A stretch of 49,579 nt of DNA from Jaenimonas drosophilae (lineage: Eukaryota > Euglenozoa > Kinetoplastea > Trypanosomatida > Trypanosomatidae): NCBI GenBank assembly GCA_030849065.1, contig JASAON010001538.1:1-49579 (forward strand), written 5' to 3'. The notes under the pieces were generated by a model. That model saw nothing but the letters and a program-made list of their open reading frames with translations. It did no database searches and was not told where the DNA came from. Shown here piece after piece: positions 1 through 7,731 of the stretch; position 1 is the stretch's first letter, and the number at the start of each line of letters is the position of its first letter. Made by a program: the position numbers and the translations under genes.

Positions 1-1232
1 GTGAGGCACAGGTCACGGAAGAGCACCATGTCAGGACGTGTGGGGTAGGCAAACTGCACATGACGGAACTCCATGGCTTCACGGAAACCTGTGACGTTGA
101 TGCCCGTTGCCTCCACGTCAATGAGAGGGCGGCGCTCAATGGTGCGGTACAAATGCACTGCCGCCACGCGTGCCTCTGTGAAGGCGGAGAGGCTGGGAAA
201 GAGATAGCCGAGGCCGAGACTGCCCATCAAGACGGACAAGAAGGTGGCCACGATATCGCCAATGTTAGTGCGGCCCCAAATGATGAGGTAGGAAGAAAAG
301 ATGAAGACGACGGTGTAGGTCAGAACAACAAGGCCGAGTGTGGCACCAACGGAGAGGCAGTTCATGAGCTCACGCTTGAGACCCGGCGCGGTGCTTCGCT
401 TGATAGCCTCGGAGAAGCGCGCGGTCTCGTGTGCCTCCTTGCCGAACACCTGCACCGTGCGTATATTCTCAATCACCTCGGTGGCGATGCTTCCGGCGTG
501 GGCAAACTGCTTACGCGATTCAGAGGTGGCGGCGGAGAGGACCGAGGCCGTCAGCGCGCCGCACAGCGCAACGAAGGGCATCATGCCCAGCATCACGAGC
601 GCGAGCTCCCAGCAAAAGACGAAGCCGAAGATAAAACCAAAAAAACCCATGGAGAAGTTCAGGACACCCTGTGAGAAGCGGTCGTTGATGCCGTTCTGCA
701 CCACGCGGGTATCTCCCGTCATGCGCGCGGTGAGGGCGCCTGGTTTGTGCGCATCGTGCCAGCCAATTTCTTGGCGCATCACCGCCGCGAAGTAGGCCGC
801 GCGCAGACGTGTTACCTGGCGGAGTGCGGCGATGCACCAACACCCGACGTGAATCATGCACGCGATGCTCTCACCGATGCCAATGTATACCATGATCAAG
901 GCGGCCTTGGCGGTTTGTTCTTCTGGGTCGGAGCTGAGCAACCCATTCATCAGATTGCCAACGGCGAAGGAAAAGGCGGGCAGGCCGCAGCCACCCACGA
1001 TGGCGGCAATAGTGCCAACAACCATAAGTACATGATCCCGACGCTCCGCAAACTTGAAGAGCTCCCATGCCCCTACACGTTCCTCTTCCTGGTTGGTGCA
1101 CGCCGTTTCCGTGCTTTCGTCGCAGGGGTGCTTGTCTTCGTATTGATCCACGTCAATGGGATTGCGTGATTCAGGAAAACCAGAGTGGGGGTGATGGGGC
1201 ACGGCATCCGGTGCCGTGTCGGAGAGAGGCAT
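1..1232 (-). CDS. ABC transporter, ABCB/P-glycoprotein type, N-terminal half (3' end cut by window edge)
   Basis: Membrane exporter of the ABCB family. The 410 codons visible from ATG at 1232 give a hydrophilic acidic N-terminus (residues 1-60) and a six-helix transmembrane domain with hydrophobic segments near 68-95, 110-137, 192-228 and 292-350. Intracellular-loop sequence typical of the family is present (QEIGWHD, TGDTRVVQNGI, ENIRTVQVFGKE). The nucleotide-binding domain then begins with MEFRHVQFAYPTRPD, whose aromatic residue is the A-loop. The window ends before Walker A, so half- versus full-size cannot be decided. The preceding in-frame codon series contains a TAG, and a pyrimidine tract ending in TAG lies about 30 nt upstream, which fixes the start. 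Substrate unknown. Confidence 0.93.
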   Translation of the reverse strand, partial: MPLSDTAPDAVPHHPHSGFPESRNPIDVDQYEDKHPCDESTETACTNQEEERVGAWELFKFAERRDHVLMVVGTIAAIVGGCGLPAFSFAVGNLMNGLLSSDPEEQTAKAALIMVYIGIGESIACMIHVGCWCIAALRQVTRLRAAYFAAVMRQEIGWHDAHKPGALTARMTGDTRVVQNGINDRFSQGVLNFSMGFFGFIFGFVFCWELALVMLGMMPFVALCGALTASVLSAATSESRKQFAHAGSIATEVIENIRTVQVFGKEAHETARFSEAIKRSTAPGLKRELMNCLSVGATLGLVVLTYTVVFIFSSYLIIWGRTNIGDIVATFLSVLMGSLGLGYLFPSLSAFTEARVAAVHLYRTIERRPLIDVEATGINVTGFREAMEFRHVQFAYPTRPDMVLFRDLCL

Positions 1233-1262
1233 GATGATGATGGCGAAAACAATGTGCGCGTG

Positions 1263-1282
1263 CTACACAAGGAAAGAAACGG
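1263..1282 (-). promoter_or_regulatory. Inferred spliced-leader acceptor for the ABC transporter
   Basis: On the minus strand a pyrimidine-rich run (tttctttccttgtgtag) ends in AG about 30 nt before the ATG at 1232. Trans-splicing is inferred; no transcript was seen. Confidence 0.5.
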
Positions 1283-1478
1283 AGTGCGTGGATAGCGATA
1301 TGGATGGTTGTAATCCAACCCGCACACCACAGGACTACAAAAACCATGAATATAGAGTGAAGGAAGGGAAGCATGTACATCATGAAGGCTGCATCATCAT
1401 AGCATCACCAACAACAATATGTTTTCATGTGTGTGTGGAGATCAATGCCGTGATGGCAATGACGTTAGCTGAGTTGCA

Positions 1479-2750
1479 TTAGAGGTTGATGGGGCCGTTG
1501 ATGTTGTACTGCAGCCGGCCCTCTGGCACAAGGATGCCCACCTCATCCAGTGCCTGCCACAGCGCTGTGTTGGAGCGGAGAAGCGCAACATGCGCTCGCT
1601 CGGCTGGCGAGAGATACATCCGCGCCATGCGAATGGTGTGTTGGTTGGTGGCGGTGTAGGCCAAGTTAGAGTACAGCGCGGCGCGCATGAAGTCGGAGAC
1701 TACCTCACGTGGAGTGGTGGCGATGTGCGGCAACACGGCCGGCATGCATCGCGAGGGTGCCGCACTCGAACCAACCACCAACTCCTGTGAATCTGCACAC
1801 GTGCGGTGTTGTTGTGGCAGATGGAAGGCGGCGGGGTTGTCTAGGAGTGCATTGCCTGCCATGACACCGCCAACACCGCAGGCGAGGGCGGCGGCCACGG
1901 CGGTGTTTGGCCCCGTGACGCCGCCGTTTGCCACGACGGGGATATCCACGCTCTCGCGAATAAGTCGCATATCATCCCAACGGGGTGGCGCACTCGCCGA
2001 GCAGAGTGGCGTACGTCCATGCACCGTCAGCCATGCTGCTCCTGCCGCCTCGCACTGACGTGCAAAGTTAACGCTCTTGGCCACGTCCTCCTCCACACGC
2101 ATCTTCACGACGCACGGAAGTGGCCGGGCACCACCCACATTGCGCACACTCCGAACAAGATCGGCAACCAACTCGGGCTGAGTGAGTAGGCCGGCGCCAA
2201 CACCTTCCTGAATGGCCCAACGTTGCGGGCATCCACAGTTGATGTCGATGGCGTCGCAGTAGGGCGCGAAGATGGCGGCGGCACGTGCGGCGTCGGGTCC
2301 TGATTTGGCCGCGAGCTGCACAATCAGGCGAGATTCACCGTTGTAGCGCGAAAACTCAGCCTGACGCGCTTGCTCCGACTGGCTGACGCTCTCGGCGAGG
2401 AGCATGTGCGTATAGCTGATGTCAGTGCCCCACACCCGGCAGAGCTTGCGAAAGGCAGGACGGCTGCAACGAACCATTGGCGCCTGGATCTTGAGGATGG
2501 AGGTGTAGAGCTCCGACCATGCCGCCGTCAACGCTGGTGTGGGCGTGAGAGTGGCGTGGAGTGCATCATCGAGTGGCGTACATGAATTTGCATCACGGCG
2601 CTGACGCTCTGCACGATTGATCTCCATGCAAGCTGCGACTTCATCGGCATGTGTGTGTGCGTAGCGTTGAACCACAGAGGATGACTGACGAAGGAGCTCC
2701 ACCAAGTCGGTGTGGATGTATGGCATCGCTGCCACTTCATTCTGTTGCAT
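1479..2750 (-). CDS. DUS4: tRNA-dihydrouridine synthase, Dus4 type
   Basis: FMN-dependent enzyme that reduces uridine in the tRNA D-loop. Visible family signatures are APMVRCSRPAFRKLCR (near residue 90), the active-site segment NCGCPQRWAIQEGVGAGLL (catalytic Cys near residue 174), VKMRV, TVHGRTP and VANGGV of the FMN-binding TIM barrel. The CGCPQ.WAIQEG form is characteristic of Dus4 rather than Dus1-3. At 423 residues it is longer than animal Dus4 (about 317) because of an N-terminal extension of about 85 residues and an insertion of about 40 residues after the NALLDNP loop. The frame stays open up to 2852 but only through non-ATG codons, so ATG at 2750 is the first usable start. No obvious organelle targeting signal. 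Confidence 0.92.
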   Translation of the reverse strand: MQQNEVAAMPYIHTDLVELLRQSSSVVQRYAHTHADEVAACMEINRAERQRRDANSCTPLDDALHATLTPTPALTAAWSELYTSILKIQAPMVRCSRPAFRKLCRVWGTDISYTHMLLAESVSQSEQARQAEFSRYNGESRLIVQLAAKSGPDAARAAAIFAPYCDAIDINCGCPQRWAIQEGVGAGLLTQPELVADLVRSVRNVGGARPLPCVVKMRVEEDVAKSVNFARQCEAAGAAWLTVHGRTPLCSASAPPRWDDMRLIRESVDIPVVANGGVTGPNTAVAAALACGVGGVMAGNALLDNPAAFHLPQQHRTCADSQELVVGSSAAPSRCMPAVLPHIATTPREVVSDFMRAALYSNLAYTATNQHTIRMARMYLSPAERAHVALLRSNTALWQALDEVGILVPEGRLQYNINGPINL

Positions 2751-3076
2751 GACTGCCAACGCGTGGGTCTTCGTTTTCAGTCTCAACCTTCCTTGTGTGT
2801 TTGTGTGTGTGCGTGAATAAACACACAAACCAACACTACAACCATGAAACAAGAGGTTGGAGAGATGAAAGCGATGATGATGATGATGTGTGCTGAACCA
2901 TCACAACAGTGAGGTCAAAGAGAACATGTTGATGGTGTATGAAGCACAGCAGTGGATAGCTCGTCCAGCACAAAGACGGATGCAGCAGAAGAAAAAAAAA
3001 GGGGAGCCAACTGCACAGACAACAACGAGGTTGTGCGTGGGATGATACTGCTGCTGTTGATGATGTTCGCATGCCT
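2751..3076. other. Intergenic region, 326 bp
   Basis: Between the HORMA-like gene and Dus4. It contains a CAT repeat near 2875-2893 and a long minus-strand pyrimidine run around 2985-3003, followed by several AGs that could serve as acceptors for Dus4. No convincing gene was found in it. Confidence 0.6.
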
Positions 3077-3766
3077 TCAATCCATTGTGGCTTCAATGGG
3101 CCGCCGTCCTGTAGAGCAAGTTGATCTTGCTGAGCTGCGCGGTGATATGTTTGTGCGCGCCGACCGCGGATCACGCGATTCGGGCCGCGAGCGCATCGCT
3201 GAAAATGGTGAAGGACGCGACGTAGTGGAGTAGGCAGAGCGGCTATCTGAGTCCAGCCCGTCGCGCTCCAGAACGCAATCGGTTTCAAAGCGAAGTGGCG
3301 TGTGATGAAAACGGAGGTCAGAGAAAGAGATGAAGTCAATCAGAGCTCGCACCGACTCCGCCGTTTCATTGGCGCGTACATTCGCCATCATTTGTATGGT
3401 GAAGGAAAACTTCATCACGGCACGTTTTTGGCTCAATACTTTGATATCCACGCGAAGAGGAACGCCAGCGTGAGTGGCTCGTCGGCTACTCGCCAGGGCA
3501 CGTTCTACAACGTCAATGGATGCATCAATCTCAGACTGCATCGCATCACCATGATGCACAAAACAAGCCACACAGACATCATTGAAGGTGGTGTAGAGGG
3601 CATGGACGCGACGGTATGGAAGGAGAGCTCCACGTCGGGAGGGTTTTTCATGCCAGAGTAGGAACTCGAGGGCATAGATGATGCTGCGGATGAGGGGAGG
3701 TATCTTGGATGCCTCGGGGAGCACAATGTTGTGTGGGCAGTCCAGCATCTTGTAGTCGGTTGCCAT
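3077..3766 (-). CDS. Hypothetical protein with possible HORMA fold (REV7/p31comet/ATG101-like)
   Basis: A 229-residue protein starting MATDYKMLDCPHNIVL. Residues about 20-165 follow the order of elements of HORMA proteins: a hydrophobic helix (LIRSIIYALEFLLW), a LLPYRR stretch, a strand (FNDVCVACFV), a helix with SEIDASIDVVERAL, two strands (LRVDIKVLSQ and AVMKFSFTIQMM), a helix (ESVRALIDFISF) and a final strand (LRFETDCVLERD). The last 65 residues are Ser/Arg-rich and probably disordered, so there is no obvious safety belt. HORMA proteins act as conformational adaptors in checkpoint, translesion synthesis or autophagy. The assignment rests on my pattern comparison from memory and is tentative. 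The gene itself is secure: ATG start, strong acceptor upstream. Confidence 0.75.
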   Translation of the reverse strand: MATDYKMLDCPHNIVLPEASKIPPLIRSIIYALEFLLWHEKPSRRGALLPYRRVHALYTTFNDVCVACFVHHGDAMQSEIDASIDVVERALASSRRATHAGVPLRVDIKVLSQKRAVMKFSFTIQMMANVRANETAESVRALIDFISFSDLRFHHTPLRFETDCVLERDGLDSDSRSAYSTTSRPSPFSAMRSRPESRDPRSARTNISPRSSARSTCSTGRRPIEATMD

Positions 3767-3783
3767 GATGTCGTGGAGGTTTG

Positions 3784-3806
3784 GGCGGTGTGTGTGTGTG
3801 TGTGTT
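3784..3806. repeat. (GT)n dinucleotide tract in 5' leader
   Basis: A GT run on the + strand reads as CA repeats in the leader of the HORMA-like gene, about 20-40 nt before its ATG. Confidence 0.8.
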
Positions 3807-3859
3807 CAACACAAATGGATGAGTATCACGTTGTTGTGCAATGTGATGGAGGAATGCGC

Positions 3860-3934
3860 CTATATATGAATGTATGTGTGTGTGTATTGATGCAAGAGGG
3901 TGGGAAATGGGGGGAGGGAGGAGGAAGGGTTGTG
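3860..3934 (-). promoter_or_regulatory. Strong pyrimidine tract and AG acceptor for the HORMA-like gene
   Basis: The minus strand carries cttcctcctccctcccccc followed by a short spacer ending in TATATAG, about 95 nt before the ATG at 3766. It is among the clearest inferred trans-splice acceptors in the window. Confidence 0.55.
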
Positions 3935-4060
3935 CTGGATATGAGGTGTTCTGAGTGACGAAGCAAAACCACAAGAGAAAGAACGATGAAGATGTGTGAG
4001 CCGCATGCTATGCGCGTCCAAGACAACAGCAAGATTGATGCAATGCAATTGGAGGTGCGA

Positions 4061-4657
4061 CTACAAATCATGAGCAGCAAGCATCCACAGCACGGCCAGA
4101 TCCACGGCAGATCCGGTGTAGCTCATCTCCAGCAGCTTATTGCGTGAGGTACCTCCACGAGCAAGTCGCACACTCGTGATTTTGCTTCCTTGGATGGAGT
4201 CAAAGCACTGGGCCACAAGATCTGCTGCACTTCCCACAGGTGCAGTATGTTTCTGTTGTTGTGTGTCACCACTGCTGCACTCGTGTGGCTTCTTTGCACA
4301 ACGCTTTCCTCGAGCAGGGGTGGAGGTGTTGGATGTGCTGGTGTTGGCCTTTACTTGGGGAAGTGGCTGCAATTGCAGGAGAGCACTGCATCGTTGGGCG
4401 AAGTGCTCCTGAGTTGCTGGAGAACCAACGGAGCGTATCACATGCGTCAGTGTTTCTTCCGCAAAGTCTGTGAGCTCCTTATTTGCCGCGCCCTCCACAG
4501 GTGGTGCAGCCACCTTGACCTCCACCGCCTCCGCCATCCAGCTCAACGCCCCGAGTGAGGAAACGCGTGCGCCAGGTTTTGCGTGTATGGCAACCGTGAA
4601 AACATTCGGTTGGAGCTCGGAGATGAATCCTGCCACCACACGACCACCGAGACTCAT
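4061..4657 (-). CDS. DUF167/UPF0235 (YggU-like) family protein
   Basis: Small conserved-fold protein of unknown biochemical role, found in bacteria and eukaryotes (human C15orf40 is a member). Hallmarks seen are FTVAIHAKPGARVSS near residue 20, VEVKVAAPPVEGAANKELTDF near 47 and, in the C-terminal half, ITSVRLARGGTSRNKLLEM. In most members these blocks are nearly continuous in about 100 residues. Here about 75 residues of low-complexity, Cys/Lys/Thr-rich sequence are inserted between helix 1 and the SR.K strand, giving 198 residues. ATG at 4657 lies only 13 nt after an inferred acceptor AG. Confidence 0.85.
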   Translation of the reverse strand: MSLGGRVVAGFISELQPNVFTVAIHAKPGARVSSLGALSWMAEAVEVKVAAPPVEGAANKELTDFAEETLTHVIRSVGSPATQEHFAQRCSALLQLQPLPQVKANTSTSNTSTPARGKRCAKKPHECSSGDTQQQKHTAPVGSAADLVAQCFDSIQGSKITSVRLARGGTSRNKLLEMSYTGSAVDLAVLWMLAAHDL

Positions 4658-4670
4658 ATCTCACTACACA

Positions 4671-4707
4671 CTAGTGCCACAAGCATCCAAGAAGAAATCA
4701 GAGGAAG
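4671..4707 (-). promoter_or_regulatory. Inferred spliced-leader acceptor for the DUF167 gene
   Basis: Minus strand cttcctctgatttcttcttgg, a short spacer and CACTAG directly precede a 13-nt leader and the ATG at 4657. Confidence 0.5.
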
Positions 4708-4829
4708 ATGGCCATACAGACACAGTAAATAGGTACAACAACCTCATCAAGGTGCAGCAACACCAACAACACAGGAACACATCTTTCGTGTTGCGCATGG
4801 CATCACCCACGGACACCCACGCCATGTAG

Positions 4830-6140
4830 TTAGCGACGCACGGGAATTAATCCGTCAGCGTTTTCTTCTCCTTCCTGGAACTGATACTCCATCGCACGTT
4901 TGGTGGCCTCAGCCTGCGACGCCGACGATCCGCGATGGCGCTTGTCTGGGTAGGGCACCTCGGCGTAGATGGAATCAATATCACGCGCCTCCTCCAGCAA
5001 GGCGGGCTTTTCCTTCTCGAGGTTCATCTCCACCTCCGCGGTGGATGCGGGCCGCTCCTCGAAGACGGCGCGCACGCCATACGGATAATCCTTGTGATAT
5101 ACAAAACGCCGAATGTACTGCGCGGCGCGATCTTCGTCGTTCGTGGCGGTGTGTTTTAGATCTCCGGGAAGCAGCACCGTTGCCACCTTGGATTGGCCAT
5201 GACGATGGAGCTCGGGAAGCACCTCACGCGGAACATCGGCCGCCGTCTTCTTCGCCACATCCTCGTACGTGGGGCATTCGTTGCATAACTCCGACAGGGC
5301 AATGAGGCTTGCCGTCGGCATGTTCATGATGCCAGCGTTGAAGCGTGCGACGGCTTCCTTGGGTGATACCCACACCAACTTCTCACCGAGTGTGGAGATG
5401 GTATATCGCACGTCGGGCATCTTATCCATTGTGACGAGGTAGCTCAGATTGTCGTAGCGGAACGTTTCTGTTTCTGGTGTGATGATGCGTCGGAAGGGGC
5501 AGAGTTGGCTGAGCGTGTTTTCCATCGGGAGCTCGAGCACATCAATGAGATGGCGCATCGATTTCGGGTAGCCGTACACAATCATGTGCCACTTCTTTGG
5601 TCCTGGTGGGCCCTCCACCTCCGCCACACCCCCACCTTCCTTCGGAATGAGTAGGAGGTTCGCCGCGATGAAGAGTGAGCGCATCGCCGCCAGCCGGTGA
5701 TGAATATCATCGTACTGCGTTTCTAAACCACGCCGACGGAGGAGCGGTTCCCAATCCTCGCTGCAGTCCTCCAGCGCGAGTGGGTAAGATGGCAGCACGA
5801 ACTGATCCTTCACCATCCGTCCTTTGCTCTCGCGATACATCATCAACACCTTGTAGTCCGTCTCGGCACCACTCTCCACGCTCGCCGGGTCGGCGTGCTT
5901 GTTCTTGGCGGCCAAGATGGTGGTGGCGGCACGTCGCGCAGGAACAGGATCGCCGAGCTTTGGTTTTGCGCCAAACTCACGATCTGCGAAGGGCACCGGC
6001 GTGGCCCAAAAATCCTTGAACTGCTCCTTGTATGGGCTCGCATGTGCGTCGAGAAGAAGATTGCGCAGACCGGGCTTGGCACGGAAGGAGGGGCTCTCGC
6101 CAGACACGTTCAGCAGGAAACGAAGTGTGGTGGCACGCAT
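4830..6140 (-). CDS. Degenerate Nudix (NUDT19/MERS1-like) protein, predicted mitochondrial
   Basis: A 436-residue protein whose N-terminus MRATTLRFLLNVS resembles a mitochondrial presequence. Residues about 95-300 follow the NUDT19 layout: YKVLMMYRESKGR, FVLPSYPLALEDCSEDW, a Nudix-helix equivalent RLAAMRSLFIAANLLLIP, then LCPFRRIITPETETFRYD and LVWVSPKEAVARF. The Nudix box should read RExxEE in the helix; here Glu positions are Ser, Ile and Ala, so hydrolase activity is unlikely. Kinetoplastids have a mitochondrial NUDT19-like protein, MERS1, needed for edited mRNA stability, and this could be its counterpart or a mitoribosomal Nudix-fold protein. The acidic, charged C-terminus is unassigned. 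ATG at 6140 follows an acceptor near 6203. Confidence 0.85.
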   Translation of the reverse strand: MRATTLRFLLNVSGESPSFRAKPGLRNLLLDAHASPYKEQFKDFWATPVPFADREFGAKPKLGDPVPARRAATTILAAKNKHADPASVESGAETDYKVLMMYRESKGRMVKDQFVLPSYPLALEDCSEDWEPLLRRRGLETQYDDIHHRLAAMRSLFIAANLLLIPKEGGGVAEVEGPPGPKKWHMIVYGYPKSMRHLIDVLELPMENTLSQLCPFRRIITPETETFRYDNLSYLVTMDKMPDVRYTISTLGEKLVWVSPKEAVARFNAGIMNMPTASLIALSELCNECPTYEDVAKKTAADVPREVLPELHRHGQSKVATVLLPGDLKHTATNDEDRAAQYIRRFVYHKDYPYGVRAVFEERPASTAEVEMNLEKEKPALLEEARDIDSIYAEVPYPDKRHRGSSASQAEATKRAMEYQFQEGEENADGLIPVRR

Positions 6141-6202
6141 CGTGTGTGATGATGAGGATGAATAGAGGTCCAGTCAAGGCACAACGCCAGGCGTCGTGGA
6201 GG

Positions 6203-6228
6203 CTAGGATGATGGGAATAGATGGGATG
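6203..6228 (-). promoter_or_regulatory. Inferred spliced-leader acceptor for the Nudix-like gene
   Basis: Minus strand catcccatctattcccatca then TCCTAG, about 62 nt before the ATG at 6140. Confidence 0.45.
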
Positions 6229-6532
6229 TCTGTGTGAGAGATGGCGTACCGCACAACCACCAAATAAATGAATCCTCCAAAACGTCCGTGGCACAATCAG
6301 CGACACGGAGGAGCCCCAGAAAAAAAAACAGATCTCTTCAGTGCTAACTACGTAGGGGCTGCAGCGTTAACGATGGCAGCACGCACATACACACAACCGT
6401 GGTGGCACACAGACAGATATGCCGAAGCCACACAGGTACCGAGTGTGTAGAAGAAAGAGGAGAGGTGAAGAGAAGTGAGATGAGCAGCCAAACAAAGAAC
6501 TCCTGCCGCACAATATCTGCCNTGTCGCGCAC

Positions 6533-6703
6533 TCACTCCAGGTTGCCATCATCATCACATTCCAAATCACTTCGTTCCTTTTTCATGATATCTTCTTTTT
6601 TTTTGTGTTTTTCAGTTGCGCCAATATTCTTGCCGCGCATCATCTTATTCGGTGTCTTGCCATGCGTAGCGTACTTCCTCCACGGCCGAATACGCCACCG
6701 CAT
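6533..6703 (-). CDS. Possible small basic protein (56 codons)
   Basis: ATG at 6703 opens a 56-codon frame beginning MRWRIRPWRKYATHGK, rich in Lys/Arg, with an acidic end (ECDDDGNLE) and a TGA stop. It starts 47 nt after the stop of the RGG-like gene. Amino-acid makeup and codon choice look more like a gene than a shadow frame, and the gap is otherwise long. Against it, the 47-nt spacer has AGs but no good pyrimidine tract, so independent trans-splicing is doubtful. It matches no family I recognise. Confidence 0.28.
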   Translation of the reverse strand: MRWRIRPWRKYATHGKTPNKMMRGKNIGATEKHKKKEDIMKKERSDLECDDDGNLE

Positions 6704-6750
6704 TGCCCAACACACTCGGGGACCACCTCTAATCCGCAGTGGGTGCGAAC

Positions 6751-7257
6751 CTAATCGCGATCAAAGCGAGAGCGGCGGAGTGCCTCACCACGGCGGGAGC
6801 TGCGCATGCGCTCGTTGCGCTCACCGCCAGACATGCGCTGGCGGCGTGGACCGCCGCTCTTCGCGCTGCGCTCGCGATCGCCACGGTCCCGGCGATCGCC
6901 AAAATCAACGGCCCCACGACGGCGCTGACGATCATCGACGGGGCGCCGGCGGCTGCCAAAGACAACAACATCGCCACCACGACGGCTGCGTGGAGCGAGA
7001 CGAAGGGGCTGGCGCTCACCCTGACCGCGGAGGCGCAGCTGGCCACGGCGGCCCTGTGCTTGGCCCTGACGTCCTCCACGAGCACCACCACGGTTGTTGT
7101 TGTTGTTGTTGTTGTTGTTGTTCTTGCTCTTGTTGTTGTTATTGTTGCGGGAGGCACCACGACCGTTGGCACTTCCACGGCGACCGCGCTGGTGGAGCTC
7201 CTTATCAATCTTCTGCTCCTTGATGTAGTCCGAGAGAGGCCTATCGATGATCTCCAT
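6751..7257 (-). CDS. Arg/Gly-rich, Asn-repeat basic protein with ALY/REF-like N-terminal motif
   Basis: A 168-residue, very basic protein. The first 20 residues, MEIIDRPLSDYIKEQKIDKE, resemble the UAP56-binding motif of mRNA export adaptors (LDDIIK type). Next come Arg/Gly segments and two Asn homopolymers near residues 39-55, encoded by GTT repeats on the + strand, then RGG- and RR-rich sequence to the end (RRGGDVVVFG, RDRGDRERS, SGGPRRQRMSGG). No RRM is present. Role in RNA binding or export is inferred from composition and the motif only. The opposite strand is also open across most of the gene because of repeat composition, but its Ala/Thr-rich translation looks like a shadow. Confidence 0.75.
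   Translation of the reverse strand: MEIIDRPLSDYIKEQKIDKELHQRGRRGSANGRGASRNNNNNKSKNNNNNNNNNNRGGARGGRQGQAQGRRGQLRLRGQGERQPLRLAPRSRRGGDVVVFGSRRRPVDDRQRRRGAVDFGDRRDRGDRERSAKSGGPRRQRMSGGERNERMRSSRRGEALRRSRFDRD
7093..7147. repeat. (GTT)n trinucleotide tract encoding Asn runs
   Basis: Near-perfect GTT repeats with one CTT-GCT-CTT interruption, inside the RGG-like gene, encode two Asn runs separated by a KSK tripeptide on the minus strand. Confidence 0.85.
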
Positions 7258-7731
7258 GTTGCTGATGATGATGAAGGTATGTGCAAGTGTGTTTAGGTTC
7301 TTCCTGAGGAGCGGCTAGAGCATCAAGACAACAGAGCGTGAAAACATAAATGACCAAGATGCATGAGATATATGAAAACTACACAGAATACAGAACTGGC
7401 CTGCAATCAAGCCTGCGCCGGTTCATTCGTGAAGGCCTAACACCTCTCTCGCACACATACGTACATGCGCTCATACTCACACCTGTGTGAAAACACGTAG
7501 CCGATGGAAGAGTAAGGAGGTTCGCAAAGGTTGGGGAAATCTCGTCGTTGATGATGGAACTCAAATAAAATAGATAGCAACAACCAAACTATATGCACGT
7601 CTTGCAGTCATAGCCACGCACCGAGTACTCTCTCACGCAGGAATAGCACACTGCTTCTGACGTAGAAGGTGGGAAAGAGTGGGGTGTTGGTCGGTGGGCA
7701 GAGCATCAAAAAAACAACGTGGAGGCCATCC
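7258..7731. other. Intergenic region, 474 bp
   Basis: Holds the leader and acceptor of the RGG-like gene (near 7315) and the 3' UTR of the coiled-coil/zinc-ribbon gene. A second pyrimidine-rich stretch lies near 7500-7530 in minus sense. No ATG-initiated frame looks real. Confidence 0.6.
7315..7358 (-). promoter_or_regulatory. Inferred spliced-leader acceptor for the RGG-like gene
   Basis: Minus strand ttttcacgctctgttgtctt followed by GATGCTCTAG, 57 nt before the ATG at 7257. Confidence 0.5.

Larger units (their letters stand above)
6141..6750. other. Intergenic region, about 610 bp, with one ambiguous base and a possible small gene
   Basis: Unusually long gap. It holds a 56-codon ORF at 6533-6703 (listed separately), a pyrimidine-rich stretch in the minus sense around 6445-6480, and an undetermined base (n) at 6522 that may mark an assembly uncertainty. 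Nothing else was recognised. Confidence 0.6.

Noticed and set aside
6522..6522. Single undetermined base (n)
   Set aside because: It lies in non-coding sequence and affects no supported gene; probably a sequencing or assembly ambiguity rather than biology.
6739..7296. + strand ORF with hydrophobic Ala/Val repeats opposite the RGG-like gene
   Set aside because: Repeat composition keeps all frames open. Only the minus frame has an ATG, an acceptor and a recognisable N-terminal motif.
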